The notes under the pieces: model-generated
Seen by the model: only the letters and a program-made list of their open reading frames with translations
Database searches by the model: none
Told to the model about the DNA's origin: nothing
Source of the DNA: Cocos nucifera
Lineage: Eukaryota; Streptophyta; Magnoliopsida; Arecales; Arecaceae
Assembly: GCA_006176705.1 (NCBI GenBank)
Contig: QRFJ01001027.1
Location: 62,001-126,000 of the forward strand
Length of the DNA: 64,000 nucleotides
Direction: 5' to 3'
In this document: piece after piece, positions 45,640-55,830 of the stretch
Layout of the letters: each line of letters starts with the position of its first letter
How positions within the stretch are numbered: the stretch's first letter is position 1
Program-made: the position numbers and the translations under genes

Positions 45640-46760
45640 CGAAGGCCTTTGGTTATTAAATAGAAGATAACGAGGAGAGGCCCTCTCAACAGTCCTTTTA
45701 TATCTCGACAATCTTGTTAGGAACAAAAAGTAGACCTCATCGTAATAAGGGTGAAACTCATCTCATGTTAGGAATAAGAGGACCTCGTCCTGACGTGTGT
45801 GAAGATCCTTATGAGGGATATATAGGAGGTAATGAAGAGAGGTCCTCTTAATGGCTCTTTTGTATCACGACAATCTTGTCAGGAATAGAAGATGAACCTC
45901 ATCCTAACAAGGAAAAAGCCACTCATGTTAGGAATAGGAAGACCTCATCCTGATGTGGATGAAGATCCTTATAAGGGATATGAAGGCCTCCGATTCTTAA
46001 ACAAGAGGTAATGAAGAGAGGCCCTCTTAATGGCCCTTTTGTGCCTCAGCAACCATGTTAGAAATAGGAGGTGGACCTCATCCTAACAAGAGTAAAAGCC
46101 ATCTCATGTTAGAAATAGGAGGACCTCATCCTGGCATGGGCCTTACGAGGAATATGAAGGCCTCTCTTAAATAGGAGGTAACAGAGAGAGACCCTCTCAG
46201 ATCATTTTGTGCTCCGATAATCTTGTTAGGAACAAGAGATGGACCTTGTCTTAATAAGGATAAAAGCCATCTCATGTCAGGAATAGGAGGAGGACCTCAT
46301 CCTGACGTGGGTGAAGATTCTTATGAGGAATAAGAAGGCCTCCAGTTCTTAAATAGGAGGTAATGGGGAGAGACCCTCTCAACGACCCTTTTATACTCCG
46401 ACAACCTTATTAGGAACAAGAGGTGGACCTCATCCTAATAAGGTTAAAAGCCATCTCATGTCAGGAACAGGAGGCGAATCTCGTCCTGACATGGGTGAAG
46501 ATCCTTACGAGGGATATGAAGGCCTCCAATTCTTAAACAAAGATAATGGGAAGAAGCCCTCTCAACGATCCTTTTGTGCCTCGGCAATGAGCAATAGGAG
46601 GACCTCATCCTGACATAGGTGAAGACCCTTACGAGGAATATAAAGGCCTCCAATTCTTAAATAGGAGGTTAACCACGTTAGGAACAGAAGAAGGACCTCG
46701 TCCTAACGTGGGTGAAGACCTCCGGTTCTTAAACAGGAGGCTAACCATGTTAGAAATAAG
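45640..46760. repeat. G2 minisatellite, about six units of 150-185 bp
   Basis: Units carry GAGAGGCCCTCTCAA, TTGTTAGGAACAAGAGGTGG, ACCTCATCCTAATAAGG, CATCTCATGTTAGGAATAGG, AGGACCTCATCCTGACGTGG and GAAGATCCTTACGAGGGATA. Unit joints recur near 45800, 45959, 46138, 46312, 46497 and 46620. The GTTAGGAAC...CCTCATCCTAA core is the same, in element sense, as the GGACGAGG motif of T1 and T2 read on minus. Confidence 0.88.
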
Positions 46761-47084
46761 AGAAGAATCACATCTTGACATGGGATTGGAAGATCCTTGT
46801 TCAAAAATAAGGGGGACAGGCCTATGGGATTTCAAATCAGAATTATTGCTTCAAATCAACATCAATATCGAACATGACACATTACCATAAGCTTCAATTC
46901 CAAAAAAAACATCGAGAAATAATTGAAAGTAATATGATTCCATTAAGTCAAAGTCTAACAAAGGTCTCTAGGATCAATTATAAAAAAAAAGAAAGAAAGA
47001 AAAAAGAAGAAGAAAAGAATAAGGTCAAAGTCCTATTCAGACTTCGGACTGCCAATCCCGACCATTACAAGAGAGAGCTTTAAA
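46761..47084. other. G2 spacer between minisatellite and antisense ORFs
   Basis: About 320 bp with no gene, with an A-rich AAGAAAGAAAGAAAAAAG run at about 46981-47020. Confidence 0.5.
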
Positions 47085-47910
47085 TCATTTGCTTTGCTTT
47101 CGAGCTCTTTCCTCATCTCCAAACTTTCACCAAGCCGCTTTCGGGCCCTCCTAGCATCTTCTTCAGCCCTCCTATAAGACTGCAGACTCGGCCTCAGCAT
47201 CTTTCATGGAATTTTTTTGGTAGATCATCTAAATTTTGAGTTGAAGAAGCTCGGATTTATTTTTTTCTCTTATGTCTCCATGAGAATTCCAAGGGTACTC
47301 TTCAAGTATTAACTTCATTCGGATCCTTACTCGGGCTAGCTTGAGCCCTGTCTACCAATTGCTTCCAAAGCCGAGTTACTTCCTCATCAGTTGGCCAAAG
47401 TTTTGTTTGAGTTTGGCAACTTGATCACACCAGCCGATCCTATAGGTGTTGTATGAGTCCTCGGCTGCCTTCAATTGATTTTGAAGCTCAGAACCAGTCA
47501 TACTCCTCTCGATTGATGGACTAGGTGGAGCTCATCTCTAGTAGTTGAATCTTCTCTTTTGCTGCTTTAAGCTCGACCTCAATAGAACTGACCTTCACGG
47601 TTAAGGTCCAAGGTTTTTTGCTGGCACACTTCCTAGTCTGCTCAAGCTCTTCACTCAAGTGATATTTCTTAGCAGTATATTCTTTGAAAGACAGTTTGGA
47701 CACCTGGCGAAGGCAATTGATCTTGACCATGGCCTTTGCATAGTTTTTCTTCAATTTTTGAAGTTCATCTTCTGCTTTCTTCAACTTTTTATTGGCCTGA
47801 TGAACTTCCTTCTTCAAATCCTTGATAATAGCTCGGGGTAGTGGCATGGCCTCGACCCATGATTGTGTTCCATGGCAATGTTCACAAGTAGGATTTTGAA
47901 TAACGGGCAC
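47085..47910 (-). pseudogene. G2 antisense ORF 2, coiled-coil protein
   Basis: Read leftward from 47910 (MPVIQNPTCEHCHGTQ): a continuous open part of 129 codons rich in Lys/Glu/Leu heptads (IKDLKKEVHQANKKLKKAEDE at residues ~28-48, EVELKAAKEKIQLLEM near the end), strongly suggesting a coiled coil. CEHC near the N-terminus could be half of a metal site, but there is no partner. After the stop near 47521 the same style continues in other frames to about 47090, so the protein was longer. It lies opposite to the element sense. Tat elements often carry an antisense ORF of unknown role here. Confidence 0.55.
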
Positions 47911-48012
47911 ACCACAATATATAAAAGGTATGAAAAGAAGAAAAACTCAATTTGATTTCATTGATTAAAAACTTAAGTACATGAAGGGTAGAAGAAAATA
48001 AAAAAAGTATAA
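47911..48012 (-). other. Spacer between the antisense ORFs
   Basis: About 100 bp, no features. Confidence 0.4.
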
Positions 48013-48996
48013 TCAGTGGAGGTCACCGACCTCTGGAGGTGGAGCAGTAGAAAAGTTTAGCATGGTCGCAGCAGGTGCCGGCTCTTCAGTAGGTGTAGGG
48101 GCAGGTTCAGTAGGCTTGGTATGATAAAGATCAGCTCCGACCATAGGAGGCTCTGCCACGTCTTCAGAAGAGTCCTCCACTAGGAAGCCAAAGTCTGGAT
48201 CAAAAAATCTCTTGGCAACCTTCTACCGGTAGAGGTTGAAACCCCTGCCAAAGGTTTTCTTGGCGAACTCAATCTTTATATCCTCCAATTCCCTTGAAGA
48301 TGATGGAGTTGTGCCTCCTGGAGATGCCTGACTTCGATGGAGTTCTCCTTCAGTAGATGCTCAACCTTAGCTTTATATTCTTCATGTACCCTCACGGTCT
48401 TCGAGGCCTTAGCTTTATGAATGTTGATCATCTTGATGTTAGCGATCAATTAGTGGCCCACCTACAAATGGCAAAGTCAGTTGTGCCACTAGAGAATGCT
48501 TGATTGTGTTTAAAAAGGGATAAGACAATTATCTCAAGGAAAGCCTCGAGGGAATCCTTTATTCGCTCATTGAGGTCAGTGAGGATGATCATATCAACAA
48601 CATTTGGTAGAATGCACCCATCAATAAGGGCTTTGACGACCTTCCAATCATCAAATGAAGCATTCTCCCAATCAATGCTATCACTGTTGGACTCTCCAGA
48701 GTTTTTTTGGAGTCGAGCTTTCTTAACAACTACCCTCTTCTTCTTCTTTTCCACCTTCTTTTCCTTTTCAACAGGAGGTACTGAGGTGGAGACCTCAACA
48801 GGCAGGCTCAAGGCTGGTGGAGGCACTATAGTCTCAGGAGCGGGAGCTGTCTAGGCTGAAGTAGTTGAGCTTGGGGTCCCGATCTTCGCCTGCTTGGATG
48901 TCTCCTCGAGGGCGTTGCTCTTCCTTTTTTAGGCCCGAAGCTCTTTGGACAATCGCTTGAACTCTTCAAGAGTCACCTCTGCAAAAATGAATAGGC
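48013..48996 (-). pseudogene. G2 antisense ORF 1, acidic/basic low-complexity protein, 5' end cut by S
   Basis: Leftward frame, open at 48826-48446 (MPPPALSLPVEVSTS). It shows a Pro/Val-rich start, a basic KKVEKKKKRVVVKKAR block, then DWENASFDDWKVVKALIDGC and LTDLNERIKDSLEAFLE. After breaks the acidic C-terminal part reads FFDPDFGFLVEDSSEDVAEPP and ends VGDLH at about 48016. This layout (basic middle, helical part, acidic tail) resembles the plant proteins annotated as putative gypsy-type transposon, which derive from antisense ORFs of Tat elements. The assignment is from memory and moderate. Its start is lost to the S insertion at 49002. Confidence 0.5.
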
Positions 48997-49001
48997 TGAA
49001 G

Positions 49002-50484
49002 TGTTGATCCTAGATTGATTTTGATGATAACAAAAGCATTTGAGTATAGATTGTTAAATTACTAACATTGTTTATGAGGATGTGCAGTTATAAATCTCAA
49101 AAGCTCACAAACTCCGAGTATTTCCATTCATCTAAATTAAGATTCATCACTCAAGTTTTAAAGAAGATACTTCAGATTGGATACACCTTTCAAAAGGTCA
49201 TAATGAAGATTAAATTAAGGCAAAAAGGCAAGTCTAGCCTACAAATTAATTTGGAGAAAAAAGGATCACAAACAATCTTTGGCACGCATGGCACGCAAAC
49301 TGGGCCGACCTAGTCTAAAACTAAGCCAACCTAGTCTTAGTGGAAGCAAAAGATGAAAAGTATAGAAAGTTAGATTTTCAAGATCCAGGAGACTGAGTCA
49401 ACCTAGTTTTCAACTAAGTCGACCCATTGACAACTAGCTAACCTAGTCTCAGAAGATAGAGAAAGATAGAAACAGGTATTTCGGGCTCACTAAGACTAAG
49501 CTGACCTAGCTAAAAATTGAGCCGACCTAGTTTGGACTAAGCCTACCTAGTCAAAAACTGAGTCAGCCCAGTAACTATAATGGCTAGTTTTTGGTTTCAT
49601 AGCTTTTTCACTCCACACACCTCTCAATAGCTATTTTTGATTTTTCAATAGCTAGATCACTTCCAGAAGTCCACCTAGATGACTTATAGTGGTGAAAAAT
49701 CTCAAGAATATTTAAGAAAATATTTTGAAACAAAAAGGATAACTTTTGAACTTACACTAGAGAGCTTCCAAGCCATTCTTTAGAACATTCAAGTATTTGA
49801 GCCAAATAGTAAAAGGAAGAAGTACCTTAGAGATATTTTTGCTCTTCCATCATCCTCAACCTGAGAGAAGTCAGGCTACTAGAATCAAAGATCATCTTCT
49901 TCTTCTCTCAAGCATTAAAAGAGAAGAAATTAAGTCTACAAGCAAAGCTACCTAGAATTTCTTCTCTTAAGCTTCAAAGAATTTGTCTTAGTTTATGTTA
50001 ATTGTACTTAACTTTTTTTTTTTGTTTCAAGTTTCTTGGGGTGAGAAAATTGGGTCAGTCCAAGCCTAGAGTTGGACGTTGTATGGTTTGATTGGTAAGC
50101 CAAAACTAAAATCAATCAGGATTAATTGTTAGCTTGAGAAAATAATCATTATATGATTATGGTTGGTGAGCCAAGGATAAAACCAACTGGGTTGGATTAT
50201 GAGTCCAAGTAAAATAATCAGACTAATCAAGTTAAGTGATTATAGTTGAATTTCTAAGTGGTTTACTTAGGAAGTGGATGTAGGTGCTGGGTTTAGCACT
50301 GAACCACTATAAAACTATTGTGTTTGTGATTATATGCTCTTGCTCTATTATCTTCATTCACTACATATTATATAGCTTATTTTATCTAAGAACTTAATTA
50401 GTTTAATCTACTCTTATCTCAAGTTTAATTTTTTTTTAAATATCTAATTCACCCTTCCTCTTGGGAAGCTATCCTTAGGCAACA
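49002..50484 (+). repeat. 5' LTR of S
   Basis: 1,483 bp from TGTTGATCC to TTAGGCAACA. It contains a stretch of short near-repeats CTGAGCCGACCTAGT / TAAGCCAACCTAGTC (about 49295-49570), about ten variants, probably degenerate tandem units of 20-30 bp. The LTR end CACCCTTCCTCTTGGGA is typical of SIRE LTRs. Confidence 0.8.
49295..49575. repeat. Degenerate short repeats AAGCCGACCTAGT in S LTR
   Basis: About ten variants of AGCCGACCTAGTC / AGTCAACCTAGTT, irregularly spaced, within the U3 part of the LTR. Their U3 position would fit an enhancer-like role, but this is inference. Confidence 0.65.
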
Positions 50485-50503
50485 AGTGGTATTAGAGGTG
50501 GTG
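50485..50503 (+). other. Primer-binding site of S (initiator tRNA-Met type)
   Basis: TGGTATTAGAGGTGG one to two bases after the LTR end; the consensus is TGGTATCAGAGC. Confirms + orientation and copia type. Confidence 0.8.
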
Positions 50504-50559
50504 CTCTAATATTAGTTGTTGATCAAACTATTAAAGAGCTAAAGATTAAATAACAACTC

Positions 50560-52100
50560 CAATTGTGACTCCATTGGTTGAAAGGTAATTAACCAATAGA
50601 CCCCCTCTATTCAATGGGACTAACTATACATATTGGAAAGCAACAATGAGAATATTCATCCAAGCATAAGATTATAACATGTGGAATGTCATAATGTTAC
50701 CTCACACACTTACAATCTTAATTGATGGAGTGTCCATCCCAAAATCTAAAAAAAATTACGACGAACATGAAAAGAAGAAAACTCAACTTAAGCAATGAAT
50801 GTTCTATATTATGGTTTGAATGCTAATGAATTCAATAGGATATCATTATGTTTATCTACTAAAAAAATTTAGAATAGAGTTGAAGTCACCCATGAGGGTA
50901 CTAATCAAGTCAAGAAATCTAAGATAAATATGTTGGTACCTAAGTTTGAGTTATTTAAAATGAAACCATATGAAACCATAATTGAAATGTTCACAAGAGT
51001 CATTGATATTTTGAATGGTTTAAAATGTCTTGGAAGAGATTATACTAATAGTGATGTTGTGCACAAAATCCTTAGATCCTTGCCAAAAGATTGGGAGCCA
51101 AAGGTGACTACCATTCAACAGGCGAAAGACCTAAGCATTCTTGCATTGGAGGAGTTAATTGGTTCACTCATGACCCATGGGCTAAACATGAACCAAGGAA
51201 AGAAGAGAAAGTAAAGAAAAGGAAGAGCATTTCACTCAAAGCTTCTGCCATATATGAAGAGGAAAGCAACTCAAAAGAAGACTCAAAGGATGATGAAGAA
51301 ATGGCACAAATCACTAGAAGGTTCAAAAAATTCTTGAAAAGAAAGAAGAAGTTTGAATCAAGAAAAAGAGTTTCAGCAAGGGCGAAGGTAGCAAAGAAAG
51401 AAAAATAGAAAAAGAGAAGGATCAAATCATTTGTTATGAGTGTAAGAAGTCCGGGCATTCTTGAATGGATTGTCCATTATTTAAAAAGAGCTCTAAGAAA
51501 ATAAAAATGAAAGCATACAAATCAACATGGAGCAATGATGAGGACTTTTCTTCAAGTGAAGAAGAATGTCAAAGAGAAGAAAAAGCAAATCTTTATCTTA
51601 TGGCATTAGAGGATGAGGTAAACCATGATAATTTAATTTTTGAATTTATATTTAAAGAATTGTATGAAGCTTTTAATGACTTACTTTATGATTTCGAAAA
51701 GCTATCTCATGAGAACAAAGAACTAAAGAAAGAGAATAATTTTTTAAGTAAAGATAAAGCTCAGATAGAAGAAAATGTGAAGAAATTATAAATTAATCTA
51801 GATGAATCAAATGGAAAAAATATATCCTTACAAGATGAAGTGATAAGATTAAGATCCATAGTAGATATCTATATGCTAAGCTCTAAAAAATCTGCAAATG
51901 ATAATTGAAAATCAAAAGATGATATTTGATAAAGCTGGTATAGAGTATAATCCATCAAGAAAACAAAAATTATTAAAGAATATATATGCAAAATCTCAAA
52001 ATCATGGTAGAAGCATTACATGTTGTAAATGTAATAAAATTGGACATAAATTTATAGAACGCAAATTCTTTACTTCAAACCAAACAAAGATAAAATAAAT
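50560..52100 (+). pseudogene. S gag with two zinc knuckles and a coiled coil
   Basis: Starts with the SIRE-type block RPPLFNGTNYTYWKATMRIF (about 50595-50660), then FELFKMKPYETIIEMFTRV and ILRSLPKDWEPKVTTIQQAK (50930-51214), a Lys-rich stretch and knuckle 1 at 51432-51473 (CYECKKSGHS*MDC, with a stop inside it). A long coiled coil follows (FEKLSHENKELKKENNFLSK, 51465-51791), and knuckle 2 at about 52024-52062 (CKCNKIGHKFIER, the last Cys changed to Arg). At least six frameshifts or stops. Confidence 0.82.
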
Positions 52101-53450
52101 TCGGGTTCCAAAAGGAATCATCTATGCTAACCCCAAAGGACCCAAGTTAGCTTGGGTACCTAAGTTTGCTTGATTGCTTGTGTAGGCATGCTTAGCATCC
52201 GTAAGAGCTAAAAAAAGATGGTACCTTGATAGCGGATGCTCGAGGCACATGACGGGAGATAAATCATAATTTATCTCTCTTGAAGCTAAAGATGGTGGTG
52301 TTGTGATATTTGAAGACAATGAAAAAGAAAAAATCATTAGTCTTGGTAATATTTTGATAACACCCTTCACTAGTATAAAAAATATTTTATATGTTGAAAG
52401 ATTGATGCAGAACTTACTTAGCATAAGTCAACTTTGTGATAAAGATTTTAATGTTTCATTCAAATCATCTCATTGCATTATAATTAGTTCTTTAGATTAT
52501 AGCATTAAATTCATAGGAAAAAGACATGGGAATGTTTATATTGTTGATCTTGATGAACTTAAAAAAGAAAACAATGAGTGTCTTGTTGCTATGAATGCTA
52601 AACTAAATGAATCAAGTTGGATTTGGCATAATAGATTAGGTCATGCAAGTATGGACTCATTAGCAAGATTAATTAAACTTGATTTAGTGAAGGGCTTACC
52701 TGAAATAAATTTTGAAAACAATAAAGTTTGCAAAGCATGCCAACTTGGTAAACAAACAAAATCTTCTTTCAAATCCAAAAAAAGTTGATTCAACTACTAA
52801 ACCTTTAAAATTACTTCATATGAATTTATTTGAACCTATTTCAATTACTAGTCTTGGAGAAAAAAGATATGACTTTTATTATAATAGATGATTTTTCAGG
52901 ATATACATGAGTTTTATTTTTATCTTATAAAGATAATGCTTTTGATATATTTGTTGATCTATTTAACAAAATAACAAAATAAAAGAATGTAATGTTTTGT
53001 ATATAAGAAGTGATCATGGCATGGAATTTGAAAATTAAAAATTTGAAAGTTTTTGCTCTAAAAATGGAATCAATCATAACTTTCCAGCATCTAGGACACC
53101 CAAACAAAATGGAATGATAGAAAGAAAGAATAGAACATTAATTGAAATGGCATGGACCATGCTTTGTGAAAGAAACCTTCCAAAATATTTTTGGACAGAA
53201 TAACACCACAGGCTATGTGCTAAATAGGGCATTAATTAGATCAATTTTAAAGAAAACTCCATATGAACTATATAAAGAAAAGAAACCAAATATTTCATAT
53301 TTTAAAATTTTTGGATGTAGATGTTTCATTCTAATAAATAGTAAAGATAAGGTAGAAAAGTTTGATGCAAAATCAGATGAAGAAATTTTTCTAGGATATA
53401 TTCATCATATAGTAGAGCATATAAAGTATTTAACAAAAGAATATTGATTA
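52101..53450 (+). pseudogene. S protease and integrase
   Basis: Protease: RWYLDSGCSRHMTGDK with the DSG triad at 52228-52236. The open frame 52303-52788 goes through IKNILYVERLMQNLLSISQL to the integrase zinc region: WIWHNRLGHASMDSL and CKACQLGKQTKSSFKS. After a frameshift come HMNLFEP, a broken core, SDHGMEFEN (second Asp region), TPKQNGMIERKNRTLIEMAW (Glu region) and YFWTE. The frame 53142-53447 has the shifted end, GCRCFILINSKDKVEKFDAK and EEIFLGY. Confidence 0.83.
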
Positions 53451-53834
53451 TCGAAGAATCCATGTATATTATTTTTGATGAAACTAACTCTCTTAAAATA
53501 AGAGAAGAAGAGCTTGATGTGGATGCAGAAATTCTTTAAAAGAAATTGAAAGATATATCATTTGAAGATACTTCCTCTCAAGAAAAAGAAGACAAAGAGC
53601 AAGAGGTTGAAGAAGAGTTGCCACAATCTCAAGATGAACAAGATATATCCAACTTACCAAAGGAAAGGAGGTATGATCATAATCATCCTAAGAAATTAAT
53701 AATAGGTGATCCATCTCATGGTATTAGAACTAAAGCAACACTTAGGAAAGCTAAAATTCACTTTGCCTTTATATCACATTTTGAATCTAAAAGTATAATG
53801 GAAGCTAGAAAAGATCCTAATTGGATATTAGCAA
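53451..53834 (+). pseudogene. S integrase-RT connector and start of reverse transcriptase
   Basis: Acidic Glu/Asp/Gln-rich connector (EEELPQSQDEQDIS) and then the usual lead into copia RT: HNHPKKLIIGDPSHGIRTKA and MEARKDPNWILAM, where the Trp-containing start of RT normally follows. It breaks exactly at the LTR of A (53835); the ORF end 53835-53950 is LTR sequence, not RT. Confidence 0.8.
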
Positions 53835-55041
53835 TGTTGGATCCTGATACCTCTCTAATACCAATTGTTGGAGAGAAGAAGAACAAAGTAGATGGCTGGC
53901 ACCTAGGGCTTAAAACTGGAACCAGAGAGAAAAGGGATAAAGAGTTTTAAGGAGAAAAGCTCTATTGTATTTCACTCTATTGTAAAGATACAATATCTTG
54001 GTTTATATATCATAGGATTTCTGCTATACCATATAAACCCTAATAAATCCAAACCCCAGTTGAGAAACTCTCCTAGACTAATCCAATACATGAAAGCACT
54101 CACCAAGCCCATGTACATATGTCTCTCATGCTCTCATCTCTTGGATCTGAATTAGACCCATACATGAGTTAGCCTCCTTAAGACCTTATTGGTCCAAGCC
54201 TTAAGATCCTAGGATAAAAACCTATCTTAGATCCAAACAAAAAATCTCGTCCAGTTCTGTTCATCATCGTCGAGCTGACTCTATCAGGAGCTGAGCCGGC
54301 CCGGCTGCATCTCGTCCAAACCCTATCTTCTATCTACCTAAGACAGCCAGCTTGACTGCATATCCAAGCCAGTCCACCTATGTGTCAGCCCCTTGTCTTG
54401 GCTGATTCTTCTCCTGGCTTTAGTCCCTGCTCCACCTTGTGTCCCAGATCTCTGGAGCACCTACCAAGCCTCCTTAAGATCCTTACATCTGAACCTCGAG
54501 TCTGTGCAGGGCTACATGCTGCCTTCACCTAGGACAACCCTTGTCCTAGCCCTAAGACTCACACCCATCCTAGTCTCCCAGAGCCAACACCCTGACTCCT
54601 TGTGGCCTCCTAAGGCTTGGGTGCACCACATCAAATCCTATAATCCCCACCTTGGTGTGCCCAAGCCTTGGCATACCTGGCAATGTTTCCCTGCATGAAC
54701 TCGTTGTCCTTGCACGCCCTGACAGCCACTTGTGCACACCTTGCCACTGCCATCTTTCTTCAGCTATTGAGCTTCCTTTGAGGCCTTTAGGATGATCACC
54801 TCCGCTGCTGAAGACCTTGGCTTGCTTCTATGCACCACTCTTGAAGTTGTAAGCACCCTTATGCTTGACAGCCTCATCATTTATCCTGAACTTTTATGGA
54901 GAATCTACAACAATCCTATGCCAGTACCTACAACATTCCTTGACATCATCTCCTCAAATCTTCGCCTATGCTCTCGCACATGCTGCTCCACCTAGAACTA
55001 TGCATCTTCGATGTTGGTGCTAGGATATTGATTCTCCTACA
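53835..55041 (-). repeat. LTR of A (3' LTR on minus)
   Basis: 1,207 bp, TGTTGGATCCTGATACC...GATTCTCCTACA. The right side is followed by pyrimidines (minus GAGCGGAGGAG polypurine tract). A minus TATA box is at 54002-54009 (TATATAAA). Pro/Leu-rich ORFs such as 54393-54698 are LTR sequence, not genes. Left flank AGCAA is the expected target duplication. Confidence 0.75.
54002..54009 (-). promoter_or_regulatory. TATA box of A LTR
   Basis: Minus TATATAAA within GATATATAAACCAAG, about 160-170 bp from the minus 3' end of the LTR. Positional match only. Confidence 0.45.
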
Positions 55042-55830
55042 CTCCTCCGCTCTGAACTCGTGTCACATCTCTTTCCATTTGTGAAGTCTCTACTCGATGC
55101 TCCACCTGAAATCAAAATCCTCCTAATGCCACAGAAGCTGACTCTATAACCAAGTCCCTCGAGAATAACCATTCAACGCTGCACTGTTGAGCCTGTCGCT
55201 GCACCTCAGATATTGTTGCTACCCCTTCGGACCCTCCACATTCCATAGACCTATACGAAACCATCTCAGATACACGGCACCCCACGGGCTCCTCTGAGAC
55301 CACTAAGAGCTCATCCGACTCTTCACTTACAGCGACTGAACCAATGGAATCCAAGTTTTCTCCTCTCTTGTACTTCTTTCAAAATGGATATTCTCGCTTA
55401 AAGTGCCCTACTTCACTATACTTGAAGTATCTCTTGAATCCCTTGCTGCCCCTTTGCTGACCCTTCATCTTCTCTTGCCTAGGCCTCTTTGAAACCACGA
55501 GACCCTCCTGGAAGACCTCCCTCTTCGTCATCCATTTCCGCTACTCGTTGGATCTTAACACGATATGATCTCCTCGTACACCAGCATCTCCTTACCATAC
55601 AGCAACATCACCACCAATGGATCAAAGCTTTCGGGTAGCGAACATAGCAGCAATAAACTTTTATCCTCCTCTTTGAGATCCATCCAATGTTGAGCAAATC
55701 CATGATTATCTAGTCAAACCGCTAAATATGCCCCGCAAAATCCTCACCCTCTTACATCCGAAGGCTGTACAGTTGCTTTTTCAGTATCAACTTGTTGCAC
55801 ATGTTCTTTTCTGTATACAACTAATGTAAC
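55042..55830 (-). pseudogene. A gag fragment with degraded zinc knuckle
   Basis: Leftward from 55830: LYTEKNMCNKLILKKQLYSL, typical of copia gag, then frame-broken LNIG and pieces of a Lys/Arg-rich tail (GSKGFKRYF). A knuckle-like YFKYSEVGHFKREYPF at about 55372-55425 has kept the spacing and the His but lost all Cys residues (they read Tyr, Tyr and Tyr). The Ser/Glu-rich frame 55112-55354 follows. No protease or RT lies between this and the LTR. Confidence 0.65.

Larger units (their letters stand above)
44800..49001 (+). mobile_element. G2: Tat-like Ty3/gypsy element, 3' part
   Basis: The oldest layer on this side. G1 is inserted in its integrase at 44799/44800 and S in its antisense ORF region at 49001/49002. 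Order on +: integrase core and C-terminus, minisatellite, spacer, two minus-strand ORFs. Integrase followed by tandem repeats and antisense ORFs is the arrangement known for Tat-lineage elements such as Grande. LTRs are not in view here. Confidence 0.7.
49002..53834 (+). mobile_element. S: SIRE/Maximus-like Ty1/copia element, 5' part
   Basis: 5' LTR (49002-50484), initiator-Met primer site, gag with two zinc knuckles, protease, integrase and the beginning of RT, all on +. At 53834 it is interrupted by copia A; the remainder is outside the window. Large gag with a long coiled-coil part and two knuckles separated by about 550 bp, and LTR start TGTTGATCCTAGATTGATTT, are typical of the SIRE/Maximus lineage. 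Many stops: old. Confidence 0.8.
53835..55830 (-). mobile_element. A: Ty1/copia element (minus), 3' LTR and gag fragment
   Basis: Inserted into the RT start of S. LTR 53835-55041 and internal sequence to 55830, where copia B interrupts. The 5' part is outside the window. Only gag is seen between LTR and B, directly after the polypurine tract, so the pol genes appear to be missing and A may be a gag-only derivative. Confidence 0.65.

Noticed and set aside
54393..54995. Pro/Leu-rich ORFs that might be a host gene
   Set aside because: Inside the LTR of copia A, short, and without domain or exon structure.
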